DNA from: JAEYLA01 sp035561315
GTDB lineage: Bacteria > Bacillota > Clostridia > Christensenellales > CAG-138
DNA length: 17,331 bases
Direction: 5' to 3'
NCBI GenBank assembly: GCA_035561315.1
Contig: DATMXR010000182.1
Coordinates: 1 to 17,331 of the forward strand
The position numbers and the translations under genes are program-made. The notes beneath the pieces were generated by a model. That model had not been told where the DNA came from. It made no database searches and was given only the letters and a program-made list of their open reading frames with translations. Below are positions 6,079 through 12,894 of this stretch, in pieces (the stretch's first letter is position 1; each line of letters begins with the position of its first letter).

Positions 6079-8092
6079 GCGGTTTTCAGAAGGCGGGCAA
6101 GTACGCGCGCTGCGCGGCGTTGCGTTCCATAAGCTGACCGACGCCTTTCATCTTTACATTGCAAGCTGCCTGAGCGAGCAGCTTTTAAAAAACACGGTGC
6201 TGGGCGCGGCGCTCTATCTTGCGGGGCAGGTATTGGTGGTATTTATCCGGATGTTCGGCAAATCCAACAGCGCGCGGCTGCCCGCGGCCATACACGCCCG
6301 GGGCGCCGCGCTGTTCGTGCTTGCGGCGCTGCTGTGCGCGAGCCTGTTTTTCGTGTACCCGGCGGTGACCGGCCACGCGCAGTTTCCCGTGCTGCTTTTC
6401 TGCATCGCGCTGCTGCTCATCCGCCAGGGCGCGACCGACGTTATTTCGTGGAAGCTGCAAAAACAGCCCGCGCTGCGCGCCGTATTGCTGCTGGCTGCGC
6501 ATGTGGTGCTAAGCGCCGGCGCAGTGGCCGCGGTAGCGAAGGAAATTCCGACGGACGCGTTCCTTGAGATCGCGGCAATGGTCGCGGCGACGGGCGTGGC
6601 CCTGTTTGCGTACCAGGTGGCGGGGCCTCCGCAGAAGGCCGCGCAGTTTTCAAAAGGGGCGGACAGGTTGTCCGGAGTGTCTTCCTACCGCATCTATAAC
6701 GGCATGACGTCCAGCGCGGTCGCTTCCCTGAACCTCGCCCTTCTGACCTACGTCTGCTCCATGCGCATACTGCCCGGCAGCGGCATAACCGAGCTTTTTT
6801 GGGATCTTACGGTGTGGCTTGTGCTTGTAGGCGGCCTGACGCTCGTTATATGGAAGATGCTGCGCCGCAGGGATTTTACGAAAATCAACAAACCTTCCGT
6901 ATTCGCCGCGGGGGCGGCGCTGCTGCTGCTTGCGATCGCCGGGGGGTATCTTGATTGGTTTCACGGCGTTTTGCGCATTGTTTCCTACCTGCTTTGGGGG
7001 ACGGGCTTAGCTTGCATGCTCTCCATCATACTTTCCATGGGGTACGATATGCAGGCCGTGCTGGAGCTTGACATGAAGCCGGAGGAGCTGTCCGGCTACC
7101 GCGAAAACACACAGGCGGTCGTGGAATGGAACCTCACGCTCTCCACGCTGCTTTTTGTGTTCCTGCTTACCATTGTAACGTTCGTTTCGGAAGGCAGGGC
7201 GGGGCCGTGGCATGAGCTGCCCGTCATAGAATTCCTGTTCGGTTCCATGCGGTTCTGGCCCATTGTGGGGATCGTTGCGGCGCTCCTCTATGCGCTGATG
7301 CAGCCGCTCAACCGGGATTACGCGGAGAAGCTTGCCCACTACCGGGCGCAGCAGCGCGCGGGAAACGTGAACGACGCGCTCAAAACCCGCCTGCACATGA
7401 AGCTTGTAAAGCAAACCCGCCGCATGGCGCCCGATATCCTGCGCGCCGTTGTCCGGCCGCTCATGCCCTGCCGCGTAACCGGAAAGGAGCATGTGGATAC
7501 GGCGCACGGGCCAGTGGTGTTTGTGGGCAACCATCTGGAGATTTACGGGCCGCTCATTACCAACCTGCACCTGCCGTTTTACTTCCGCTCCTGGATCATA
7601 TCCGGCATGCTGGATCGCGATATCATCGCCGCGCAGCTCAAAAACGGGGTCAACAACGTATTCCGGATAATGCCTGAGAAGCTGCGCGCGCGGCTGCCGC
7701 GCCTGATCGCGCCCGTCGTGCTGTTCGTGCTGCAGTCGCTCGATCCCATACCCGTATACAGGGGGACGGCGCGGGAAGTCATCAACACCATGCGCCTGAC
7801 GGTGGACGCCATGGAATATGAGGACAACATCCTGCTGTTCCCGGAAAATCCGGGGGAGGAGCAATACAGGCAAAAGGGCGTATCGGATTTTTATTCCGGC
7901 TTTGCGTCCATCGGCGCGGAATACTATAAGCGCACGGGCCGCTGCACCACGTTTTACCCGGTGTACGCGAACAAATTCAAGCGCACGTTGACGATAGGCC
8001 CCGGCATACGCTTCAACGCCGAAAACGGCCGCAGGGAGGAACGGGACCGCATCGTTATGGAACTGAACGCCTGGATGAATGCGCAGGCATAG
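6071..8092 (+). CDS. Polytopic membrane protein fused to a PlsC-type acyltransferase domain
   Basis: A 673-residue protein with two parts. Residues about 38-410 hold roughly nine to eleven hydrophobic segments (for example 42-60, 78-98, 104-118, 136-156, 165-183, 214-230, 243-261, 275-292, 304-323, 353-373, 395-411). Residues about 465-665 form a lysophospholipid acyltransferase-like domain. Its motif I reads NHLEIYG (487-493), with Gly where classical PlsC has the catalytic-dyad Asp; PVYRG is at 561-565; FPENPGE (590-596) takes the place of FPEGTRS. It may acylate a lipid at the membrane, but the altered motifs make activity uncertain. The start overlaps the butyrate kinase stop by 8 bp, implying coupled translation. 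The N-terminal domain is not one I can name. Confidence 0.8.
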   Translation: MAERFSEGGQVRALRGVAFHKLTDAFHLYIASCLSEQLLKNTVLGAALYLAGQVLVVFIRMFGKSNSARLPAAIHARGAALFVLAALLCASLFFVYPAVTGHAQFPVLLFCIALLLIRQGATDVISWKLQKQPALRAVLLLAAHVVLSAGAVAAVAKEIPTDAFLEIAAMVAATGVALFAYQVAGPPQKAAQFSKGADRLSGVSSYRIYNGMTSSAVASLNLALLTYVCSMRILPGSGITELFWDLTVWLVLVGGLTLVIWKMLRRRDFTKINKPSVFAAGAALLLLAIAGGYLDWFHGVLRIVSYLLWGTGLACMLSIILSMGYDMQAVLELDMKPEELSGYRENTQAVVEWNLTLSTLLFVFLLTIVTFVSEGRAGPWHELPVIEFLFGSMRFWPIVGIVAALLYALMQPLNRDYAEKLAHYRAQQRAGNVNDALKTRLHMKLVKQTRRMAPDILRAVVRPLMPCRVTGKEHVDTAHGPVVFVGNHLEIYGPLITNLHLPFYFRSWIISGMLDRDIIAAQLKNGVNNVFRIMPEKLRARLPRLIAPVVLFVLQSLDPIPVYRGTAREVINTMRLTVDAMEYEDNILLFPENPGEEQYRQKGVSDFYSGFASIGAEYYKRTGRCTTFYPVYANKFKRTLTIGPGIRFNAENGRREERDRIVMELNAWMNAQA

Positions 8093-8098
8093 CGGATA

Positions 8099-8107
8099 TG
8101 GTACAAT
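8099..8107 (+). promoter_or_regulatory. Extended -10 promoter for luxS-mtnN
   Basis: TGGTACAAT is an extended -10 (TG-n-TACAAT) directly after the stop of the acyltransferase gene and 22 nt before the luxS ATG. No good -35 box is seen. GGAGGG follows as the ribosome binding site. Confidence 0.45.
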
Positions 8108-8128
8108 AAGGGGAATGGAGGGCTGCGC

Positions 8129-8605
8129 ATGAAAAAAATCGCAAGCTTTACGGTGGACCATCTGCGGCTGCTGCCCGGGGTATACGTATCCCGCAGGGAT
8201 ATGGCGGGCGGCGGCGCGCTGACCACGTTCGATCTCAGGTTTACCCGGCCCAACGAGGAGCCGGTGCTGGATACCGCGCCCATACACGCAATCGAGCATC
8301 TCGGGGCGACGTATCTGAGGAACCACGCGCAGTGGGGCGAAAAAATCATATACTTCGGGCCCATGGGCTGCCGCACGGGGTTTTATTTGATTTTAAAAGG
8401 CGAACTGGAACCGGAGGATATTCTGGGGCTGTTAAAAGGCATGCTGGAATTTATCACAGGCTTTGCGGGCGAGATTCCCGGCGCAAGCGCGCGGGACTGC
8501 GGCAATTATCTGGATATGAATCTTTCCATGGCGAAATACCACGCGAAAAACTATCTTGCGGTTTTAACGGATATCGGGCCGGAGCGCATGCGCTACCCGG
8601 AATAA
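8129..8605 (+). CDS. luxS: S-ribosylhomocysteine lyase (AI-2 synthase)
   Basis: This 158-residue cytoplasmic metalloenzyme cleaves S-ribosylhomocysteine to homocysteine and DPD, the precursor of autoinducer-2. The metal-binding HAIEH motif is at residues 53-57, the catalytic Cys is Cys81 in GPMGCRTGFY, and the third metal ligand is Cys124 in ARDCGNY. All expected active residues are present and the length is typical. It is followed after 17 bp by mtnN, which makes its substrate, so the two form an S-adenosylhomocysteine recycling operon. Whether AI-2 serves as a signal in this organism is not shown by the sequence. Confidence 0.97.
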   Translation: MKKIASFTVDHLRLLPGVYVSRRDMAGGGALTTFDLRFTRPNEEPVLDTAPIHAIEHLGATYLRNHAQWGEKIIYFGPMGCRTGFYLILKGELEPEDILGLLKGMLEFITGFAGEIPGASARDCGNYLDMNLSMAKYHAKNYLAVLTDIGPERMRYPE

Positions 8606-8622
8606 CACGGAAGGCATAAGGC

Positions 8623-9345
8623 TTGGTTTTAAGGATGGGTCAGGATTTGATCGGCATTATCGGTGCCATGCAGGTGGAGACCGACAATTTGAAGCGGGCG
8701 CTGACGGATGAGAAAGAAGAGTTCGTCAGCGGCATGGCGTTTTATTCCGGCAGGCTCGCCGGGCAGAGCGTGGTGCTTGCAAAAAGCGGGGTGGGGAAGG
8801 TCAACGCCGCCATGTGCGCGCAGACCATGATATTAAAGTACCGCCCTGCCGCTATCATCAATACCGGCGCCGCGGGCGGGTTAAAACAGGGTATGGGCAT
8901 AGGCGATATCGTTATCGCGGACGCCGTGGTGCAGTACGATGTGGATACCTCGGCCGTGGGCGACCCCGTCGGCTTCGTTTCCGGCGTGAACCGCATCGAG
9001 TTCCTAAGCGAAAGCACTCTTGCGGACGGATTGTACCGCGCGGCGAAAGCGCTTCCGGATACCGGCGTCCACAGGGGGATTATCGCCACGGGGGACCGCT
9101 TTATCGGCAGCCGCGCCGAGGCCGCGGCCATCCGCGCGCGGTTTTCCGCCCTCGCGAACGACATGGAGGGCGGCAGCATCGGCCAGGTATGCCTGATCAA
9201 CGGCGTCCCGTTCTGCGCGGTACGCGCCATATCGGACAGCGAGGGCGACGACTCCCACATGGAATACGCGCAGTTTGTAACGCTCGCGGCGCAAAAATCC
9301 GAGGCGATCGTGCTTGGGTATCTGACGGGTTTGGGCGGTAAATAA
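8623..9345 (+). CDS. mtnN: 5'-methylthioadenosine/S-adenosylhomocysteine nucleosidase
   Basis: The enzyme removes adenine from S-adenosylhomocysteine and methylthioadenosine, giving S-ribosylhomocysteine for LuxS. Landmarks are IGIIGAMQVE near the N-terminus, with the conserved acidic residue; TGAAGGL (residues 81-87); NDMEGGSIGQV (179-189), containing the ribose-binding Met-Glu; and SDSEGD (205-210), with the catalytic Asp. MEGGSIGQ differs slightly from the usual MEGAAIAQ. The start is taken as TTG at 8623, because GGAAGG sits 8 nt upstream, whereas the ATG at 8635 has no spaced ribosome binding site. With the ATG the protein would be 236 residues. Transcription ends at the hairpin at 9358-9388. 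Confidence 0.94.
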   Translation: MVLRMGQDLIGIIGAMQVETDNLKRALTDEKEEFVSGMAFYSGRLAGQSVVLAKSGVGKVNAAMCAQTMILKYRPAAIINTGAAGGLKQGMGIGDIVIADAVVQYDVDTSAVGDPVGFVSGVNRIEFLSESTLADGLYRAAKALPDTGVHRGIIATGDRFIGSRAEAAAIRARFSALANDMEGGSIGQVCLINGVPFCAVRAISDSEGDDSHMEYAQFVTLAAQKSEAIVLGYLTGLGGK

Positions 9346-9357
9346 CAGAGGATAGGC

Positions 9358-9388
9358 AAAAATGGCGGCCATACTGGCCGCCATTTTT
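9358..9388. terminator. Bidirectional intrinsic terminator between mtnN and the GIIGGADGPT microprotein gene
   Basis: AAAAATGGCGGCC (9358-9370) and GGCCGCCATTTTT (9376-9388) form a 13-bp stem with a 5-nt loop. A five-T tract exits the stem on both strands. It can end the luxS-mtnN transcript from the left and the ylmC-nrdR-pgeF transcript from the right. Confidence 0.9.
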
Positions 9389-9470
9389 AAATGTCCAAAA
9401 GTGCTTCAAAAATCCGACCTGCCCTTTTTGCCCCGCAGCCGGGCGCGGGCTTTTCAAATAACGCCGGTTG

Positions 9471-9632
9471 TCATTTGGCTTTTTTACGCTTGACCGCATA
9501 GACGATGAGCCCGGCAATCAGCAAAACAAGCGCCGCGCCTAAGAGGATATCCCCGATATTCGGGCCGGAAACCAATATGGAGGTCGGGCCGTCCGCCCCG
9601 CCGATGATACCGATATCCATGTGTCTGTTCAT
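9471..9632 (-). CDS. Membrane microprotein with GIIGGADGPT motif (OadB-N-terminus-like)
   Basis: A 53-residue product (49 if the second ATG at 9620 is used). Residues 8-19 read GIIGGADGPTSI, the signature found at the start of the beta subunit of sodium-pumping decarboxylases. After a short spacer comes one transmembrane helix (about 30-47, LLGAALVLLIAGLIVYAV) and a basic tail KRKKAK. The stand-alone protein lacks the rest of the beta subunit, so it cannot pump sodium by itself. The first ATG has AAGGAG only 1 nt away; for the second ATG the spacing is about 13 nt, so the exact start is unclear. It lies 17 bp behind pgeF on the same strand and is likely the last gene of that operon. No function is known to me for this short form. 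Confidence 0.72.
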   Translation of the reverse strand: MNRHMDIGIIGGADGPTSILVSGPNIGDILLGAALVLLIAGLIVYAVKRKKAK

Positions 9633-9649
9633 TCTCCTTTTTACTTGCG

Positions 9650-10546
9650 CTATACAGCGGAAGCCTTGGGCGGCATCCGCAAAAACGCGTCGTCCGTATT
9701 AGAATTCAGCCGCAAAAACGCAGCCATGCCGCCCGTCCGCCCCCGGTCCCGCCGGTGGGAATACAGCCGCTCCGGGTCCTCGCAGGTGCAGGCGTCCATA
9801 AGCGAAATATGTTCGGGCGGTATTCCCGCCTCCAGAAACTGCGCCGCCGCGGCAAGCGGCAGGTCGATCTGCGCCTTCCCGGGTTTCCCGGGCAATACGC
9901 AGGGAATATTAGGAAACCCCGCTTGAAACCGCAGGCCCAGCTCTTCGTCCACCTCGAAGCATTTTACGCAGATCCCCGGCCCCACGCCCGCCAGCATGTC
10001 TTCCGGGTTCGCGCCGTATGTTTGCTGCATCAATCTGGCCATAACAAGCCCGATCTTCCCCAGCGTGCCCTTCCAGCCCGCATGCGCCAGGCCGATGCAC
10101 CCGCGCGCGGGGTCAAAAAGGTAAAGCGGCAGGCAATCCGCGTGGCCGGTGATGAGCGCGATGCGCGGGTCGTCCGTCACAAGGCCGTCGCAGGGGGGAA
10201 GGGAAGGACGCAAATACCCCATACCCGCATGCGAACGATCTACCGCAAGCACGGTCGTACCGTGCTCAAAGCTGTCCATCACCATATTTCCCCAGGGGAT
10301 ACCCGCGGCCTTTGCGAACAGACGGTAATTTTCGAGGACGGTATCCCGAAGTTCTTCGGGGCGCGTAAAGCTCAAATTCAGCGTATCGTAGGGCGGGCGG
10401 CTGACGCCGCCTTTGCGCGCCGTGCAGCCGTGGCCGACAAGACCGGTACGGGTGAACGAGGGCAGCGTAAAAAAGCCTATGCCATTTTGCTCATGGTATG
10501 CGTGGCCCCTGTTGATGTGAAGAAGCGTTGCGGCGGTATCGTTCAA
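9650..10546 (-). CDS. pgeF: Polyphenol oxidase/laccase-domain purine nucleoside phosphorylase family protein (YfiH/PgeF)
   Basis: A 298-residue member of the YfiH/LACC1 family. Members phosphorolyse or deaminate purine nucleosides and, in some bacteria, correct peptidoglycan precursor errors (PgeF). Conserved elements are FEHGT (93-97), DGLVT (120-124), HADC (135-138) and HAGWKG (155-160), followed by GPGICVKCFEV (189-199). The His/Cys set for metal binding (His95, Cys138, His155) is present. The start appears to be TTG (10544-10546): GGGAG sits 8 nt upstream inside the nrdR stop region, and no suitable ATG lies near. The start is 2 bp after the nrdR stop, so translation is coupled. Substrate preference is not decided here. 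Confidence 0.9.
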   Translation of the reverse strand: MNDTAATLLHINRGHAYHEQNGIGFFTLPSFTRTGLVGHGCTARKGGVSRPPYDTLNLSFTRPEELRDTVLENYRLFAKAAGIPWGNMVMDSFEHGTTVLAVDRSHAGMGYLRPSLPPCDGLVTDDPRIALITGHADCLPLYLFDPARGCIGLAHAGWKGTLGKIGLVMARLMQQTYGANPEDMLAGVGPGICVKCFEVDEELGLRFQAGFPNIPCVLPGKPGKAQIDLPLAAAAQFLEAGIPPEHISLMDACTCEDPERLYSHRRDRGRTGGMAAFLRLNSNTDDAFLRMPPKASAV

Positions 10547-10548
10547 GA

Positions 10549-11004
10549 CTATTTCTCCCTGAGCAGCAGCTCAAGCTCCTGCATGAACGTGTTGATGTCC
10601 TTAAACTGCCGGTATACGGATGCAAAGCGCACGTAGGCGACCTCGTCGAGCTCCTTCAGCCGCTGCATCACAAGCTCGCCGATGCGGGCGGTGGGAATTT
10701 CCTGCTCCAAGGTGTTGAACACCTCGCGCACCACGTCCTCCACCAGCTTGTCCTGCGCGGCGGCGGATATGGGCCGTTTCTGGCACGCGCGGCGAATGCC
10801 CGTCAATATCTTCGCGCTGTCGAAGGGCTCCCGGCGGCCATCCTTTTTGATGACCATAATGGGCAGCTCCTCGATTTTTTCATACGTGGTAAACCGTTTT
10901 CCGCAAGCCATGCATTCCCGGCGGCGGCGAATGGCGGAGCCATCGTCGGTGGGGCGGCTGTCTATCACTTTACTCTCCAGGCAGGCGCAGTACCGGCACT
11001 TCAT
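10549..11004 (-). CDS. nrdR: Transcriptional repressor NrdR
   Basis: A 151-residue repressor of ribonucleotide reductase genes. The N-terminal zinc ribbon has Cys3, Cys6, Cys31 and Cys34 (CRYC and CMACG), with SRPTDDG and RRRREC between. An ATP-cone domain follows from about residue 47 (IMVIKKDGRREPFD) to about 137. It senses ATP/dATP and binds NrdR boxes in reductase promoters (family knowledge). No nrd gene or obvious NrdR box is in the window. The ribosome binding site GGAGGG lies 6 nt before the ATG. It lies between ylmC and pgeF, a gene order often seen in Clostridia. Confidence 0.97.
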   Translation of the reverse strand: MKCRYCACLESKVIDSRPTDDGSAIRRRRECMACGKRFTTYEKIEELPIMVIKKDGRREPFDSAKILTGIRRACQKRPISAAAQDKLVEDVVREVFNTLEQEIPTARIGELVMQRLKELDEVAYVRFASVYRQFKDINTFMQELELLLREK

Positions 11005-11075
11005 ACGGGTCCCTCCGTGTGCATAGTTTCAAGTTGAGTATAGCACAGGTTCCCCGCTGCCGTACAGCCATTTTG

Positions 11076-11339
11076 CTAGTCTTTGGCCGGCAGATCCACC
11101 AATATCACGTCGTCCCCGATTTTTTTGATGCACCTGCAGGAGATCACCAGTTCCTCGTCGCTGCGGATAATGCCGAAAAACCGGGCCGGGCCGGGCAGCA
11201 CGATGGCGGTCAGACGCACGTCGCTGCAATCGAAGACCTCCAGCTCGATATCGCATATGCGCCCCAAGCGCGCGCCGTCGCAGACGTTGATGACGTCCTT
11301 GCATTTGAGGTCGGTAAAAGACAGGCAGTTGTCCCTCAC
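11076..11339 (-). CDS. ylmC: YlmC/YmxH family sporulation protein (PRC-barrel)
   Basis: An 87-residue small beta-barrel protein. LSFTDLKCKDVINVCDGARLG near the N-terminus matches the family opening (L-x-DL-x-x-K-x-VIN-x-x-DG-x-x-LG), and it ends with DVILVDLP. Family members are sporulation-associated and of uncertain biochemistry. The start is taken as GTG at 11339, with AGGGGGG 8 nt upstream, giving the usual family length. Starting at 11384 would add 15 residues that do not fit the family. It precedes nrdR by 71 bp on the same strand. Confidence 0.85.
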   Translation of the reverse strand: MRDNCLSFTDLKCKDVINVCDGARLGRICDIELEVFDCSDVRLTAIVLPGPARFFGIIRSDEELVISCRCIKKIGDDVILVDLPAKD

Positions 11340-11466
11340 AGGGCACACCCCCCTTCCCTGAACTATATGTGCGATGGAGGCCAAAAAACACCGGTAAGGG
11401 GGATGAGAGCGAAATTAACCATAGAATAAGACAAATTCTGCGCCAAAATGAAACCATAACCTGAAG

Positions 11467-11634
11467 CAACATGGCGGGATGCCCCGCCAGCCCGGCAATG
11501 TAAAAAACTAAGGGACATCCATATAATCCGTCCCATCTGGCGACCCGCGCGTCAGATGGGACACCTTGCGTAAAGGGCTGCCCCGCCGGCCCTTTACGGT
11601 AAACCTCAAAAAAGTGGCTCAGCCACTTTTTTGA
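11467..11634 (+). ncRNA. Repeated four-hairpin structured element, copy 2 (candidate RNA)
   Basis: This copy matches the element at 1553-1721 in orientation, order and length (168 versus 169 nt). P0 is 11472-11478 with 11483-11489 (7 bp). P1 is 11530-11539 with 11553-11562 (10 bp, extended through a G-T, C-G and G-C to a 7-nt loop). P2 is 11569-11580 with 11587-11598 (12 bp, 6-nt loop). P3 is 11606-11618 with 11622-11634 (13 bp, 3-nt loop). Between copies, P1 has an A-T to C-G change, and P2 has GTT/AAC replaced by AAA/TTT, so pairing is kept at all four changed pairs. CATCCATATAA and the linker ACACC(C/T)TGCG are conserved but unpaired. The stretch between 11340 and 11466 holds the upstream region of ylmC and no gene. 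Confidence 0.55.
11606..11634. terminator. Terminator-like P3 hairpin of element copy 2
   Basis: TCAAAAAAGTGGC and GCCACTTTTTTGA pair over 13 bp around the loop TCA. The stem is identical to P3 of copy 1 except for its loop. It would terminate a plus-strand RNA and serve as a second terminator for rpsU on the minus strand. Confidence 0.7.
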
Positions 11635-11663
11635 AAATAAAAACACCCGGCAAAACCGGGTGT
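11635..11663 (-). terminator. rpsU terminator
   Basis: ACACCCGG (11643-11650) pairs with CCGGGTGT (11656-11663) around a 5-nt loop. On the minus strand the stem is followed by TTTTTATTTTC. It lies 62 bp beyond the rpsU stop codon. Confidence 0.8.
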
Positions 11664-11725
11664 GTGTGGCTCGTGTCACGACTGCGCTGTACGGCGATAG
11701 GGGAAGTTTGGTAAGCCAAGAGAAC

Positions 11726-11896
11726 TCAATATTTACGCTTCCTTGCAGCTTCCGCTTTCTTTTTCCGCTTCACGCTGGGCTTTTCGTAATGCTCACGCCT
11801 GCGAACCTCCGCCAAAACGCCGGAGCGGGCGCACTTGCGCTTGAACCGTTTGAGAGCACTCTCAAGAGACTCGTTTTCTCCAACACGGATTTCCAT
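11726..11896 (-). CDS. rpsU: Small ribosomal subunit protein bS21
   Basis: A 56-residue, strongly basic protein starting MEIRVGENESLESALKRFKR and ending ARKRKY, matching bS21 over its full length. It is part of the 30S platform near the 3' end of 16S rRNA and helps translation initiation. The family marker REHYEKPSVKRK is at residues 35-46. The ribosome binding site GGGAGGG lies 7 nt before the ATG. The gene stands alone with its own promoter (11976-12004) and terminator, and a leader of about 72 nt. Confidence 0.97.
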   Translation of the reverse strand: MEIRVGENESLESALKRFKRKCARSGVLAEVRRREHYEKPSVKRKKKAEAARKRKY

Positions 11897-11975
11897 TTTT
11901 TATCCCTCCCCTCTCGATGCAACGTTACAGCCGTACAGTTGCAGTGTGTGCAGCATGGCTGCGCAACACAAACAC

Positions 11976-12004
11976 ATTATACTGGAGTGCATTCGTGAAG
12001 TCAA
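11976..12004 (-). promoter_or_regulatory. Sigma-A promoter for rpsU
   Basis: On the minus strand TTGACT (11999-12004) and TATAAT (11976-11981) are separated by exactly 17 bp, close to the vegetative consensus. The transcript would begin near 11969. Confidence 0.88.
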
Positions 12005-12111
12005 CTCAAATATCGGGCGGCATTGGCCTGCTAAACTCCCCAATACGCCGCGCGGAGGCCTTCGCGGGAAGGCACACTGCCTGCCGGAGATTTTTGGGCG
12101 CGCGCCGGTTT

Positions 12112-12234
12112 TTACATAAAAATATGCCCTCCGGCGGGGAAGTCCGGAGGGCGGCACTGGCGGTTGCTCCAGTGTGTTGGGGGGGTGTCATCAGTGAACT
12201 TCTTGGTGACAGGTACAGTGTACTTTCTTTTCAT
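12112..12234 (-). other. Doubtful 40-codon ORF overlapping two hairpins
   Basis: The frame encodes 40 residues beginning MKRKYTVPVTKKFTDD, with GGGGGG 3 nt before the ATG. I recognise no family. Its second half overlaps two hairpins, CACTGG/CCAGTG (12155-12160 and 12169-12174) and GCCCTCCGG/CCGGAGGGC (12126-12134 and 12144-12152). The latter is followed on the minus strand by ATATTTTTA, like a terminator. The stretch may therefore be a small RNA or a transcript end rather than a gene. Between rpsU's promoter (12004) and 12112 I see nothing else. Confidence 0.25.
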
Positions 12235-12295
12235 GAACCCCCCATGAACCGAACGTGAACTTTTCGTGTTTCCTTTTTCAACCTGCTGCGGCGCC

Positions 12296-12316
12296 AAAAA
12301 ACAGCCCGGAACGGGC
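12296..12316 (-). terminator. Terminator of the HD-domain gene
   Basis: GCCCG (12304-12308) and CGGGC (12312-12316) form a short stem with a 3-nt loop, followed on the minus strand by TGTTTTTT. It lies directly past the stop codon of the HD-domain gene. Confidence 0.65.
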
Positions 12317-12320
12317 GCTT

Positions 12321-12818
12321 TTATTGATCTATCCTGGATAAAAACATCCGGTCAAGATATCGTATGCCGGTGGCGGTGCGAAAGAGCTTTTCCCGCACGG
12401 AGCGGATCTCGGACGCACCGCATCCGCCCTCGTGGAGGTTTACCAAAAAATCCGCCTCGATCAAAATCTGATGATCGGGCCCGTCGATATTCGTATACGT
12501 GTGGTGCCTGCCAATCAGGCAGCAGACGCGCTCGATCACCGTTTCCTCAATTCCCAGCGCGCCTAAAAGCGTGCGCGCCGCGGGCGGGCCCTCCTGCTCC
12601 TGGTGGGGGCCTGACGCGTCCCCGTATTTTTCTTCGCTCGGCTTGATGCCGATGTCGTGCGTGGCGGCGGCGATTTCAAGTATCTCCTGCACGTTTTCCG
12701 AAAGCCCCTCGCATTCGCCTATGCTTTTCGCGAGCGCGTAGACCTTGAGAAAATGGTTGATGCGGAGGATATCCCCCGCGTAATAGCCGATCATGGCGTC
12801 TATCACTTTGCCCATCAT
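12321..12818 (-). CDS. HD-domain phosphohydrolase family protein
   Basis: A 165-residue cytoplasmic protein with a single HD domain. Metal-binding candidates in order are His22, the His54-Asp55 pair in AATHDIGI, His105-His106 in LIGRHHTYTN and Asp123 in EADFLVNL. HD proteins hydrolyse phosphate esters of nucleotides or second messengers; the substrate cannot be told here. The ATG at 12818 is preferred because GGGGAGG lies 7 nt upstream. A longer frame from 12884 adds 22 residues unlike the family. It follows the DUF4363 gene by 76 bp on the same strand, so it may share that operon. Confidence 0.85.
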   Translation of the reverse strand: MMGKVIDAMIGYYAGDILRINHFLKVYALAKSIGECEGLSENVQEILEIAAATHDIGIKPSEEKYGDASGPHQEQEGPPAARTLLGALGIEETVIERVCCLIGRHHTYTNIDGPDHQILIEADFLVNLHEGGCGASEIRSVREKLFRTATGIRYLDRMFLSRIDQ

Positions 12819-12894
12819 GCGCGTTCCTCCCCCTGCTTGGCAGCTTTTACGTCCATCATACCCCGGAACGCACGGAAAACGCAAACCGTTTATG

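Noticed and set aside
7007..8326. Minus-strand open frame of 439 codons
   Set aside because: It lies antisense to the acyltransferase and luxS genes, has low-complexity His/Arg/Gln-rich translation typical of GC-rich shadow frames, and no ribosome binding site.
9429..9450. GC-rich stretch CCCGC/GCGGG followed by TTTT as a second terminator after mtnN
   Set aside because: The stem has only five pairs with a long loop and lies after a much stronger terminator, so support is weak.
9755..10636. Plus-strand open frame of 293 codons
   Set aside because: Antisense to pgeF and nrdR, whose family motifs are unmistakable.
11355..11372. CATATAGT upstream of ylmC as a sporulation sigma -10 element
   Set aside because: No matching -35 element lies 15-18 bp upstream, so the match is not better than chance.
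11522..11527. TATAAT in element copy 2 as a promoter -10 box
   Set aside because: The matching position in copy 1 is TATAAA, and neither copy has a -35 box at the right distance; it is better read as part of a conserved unpaired segment.
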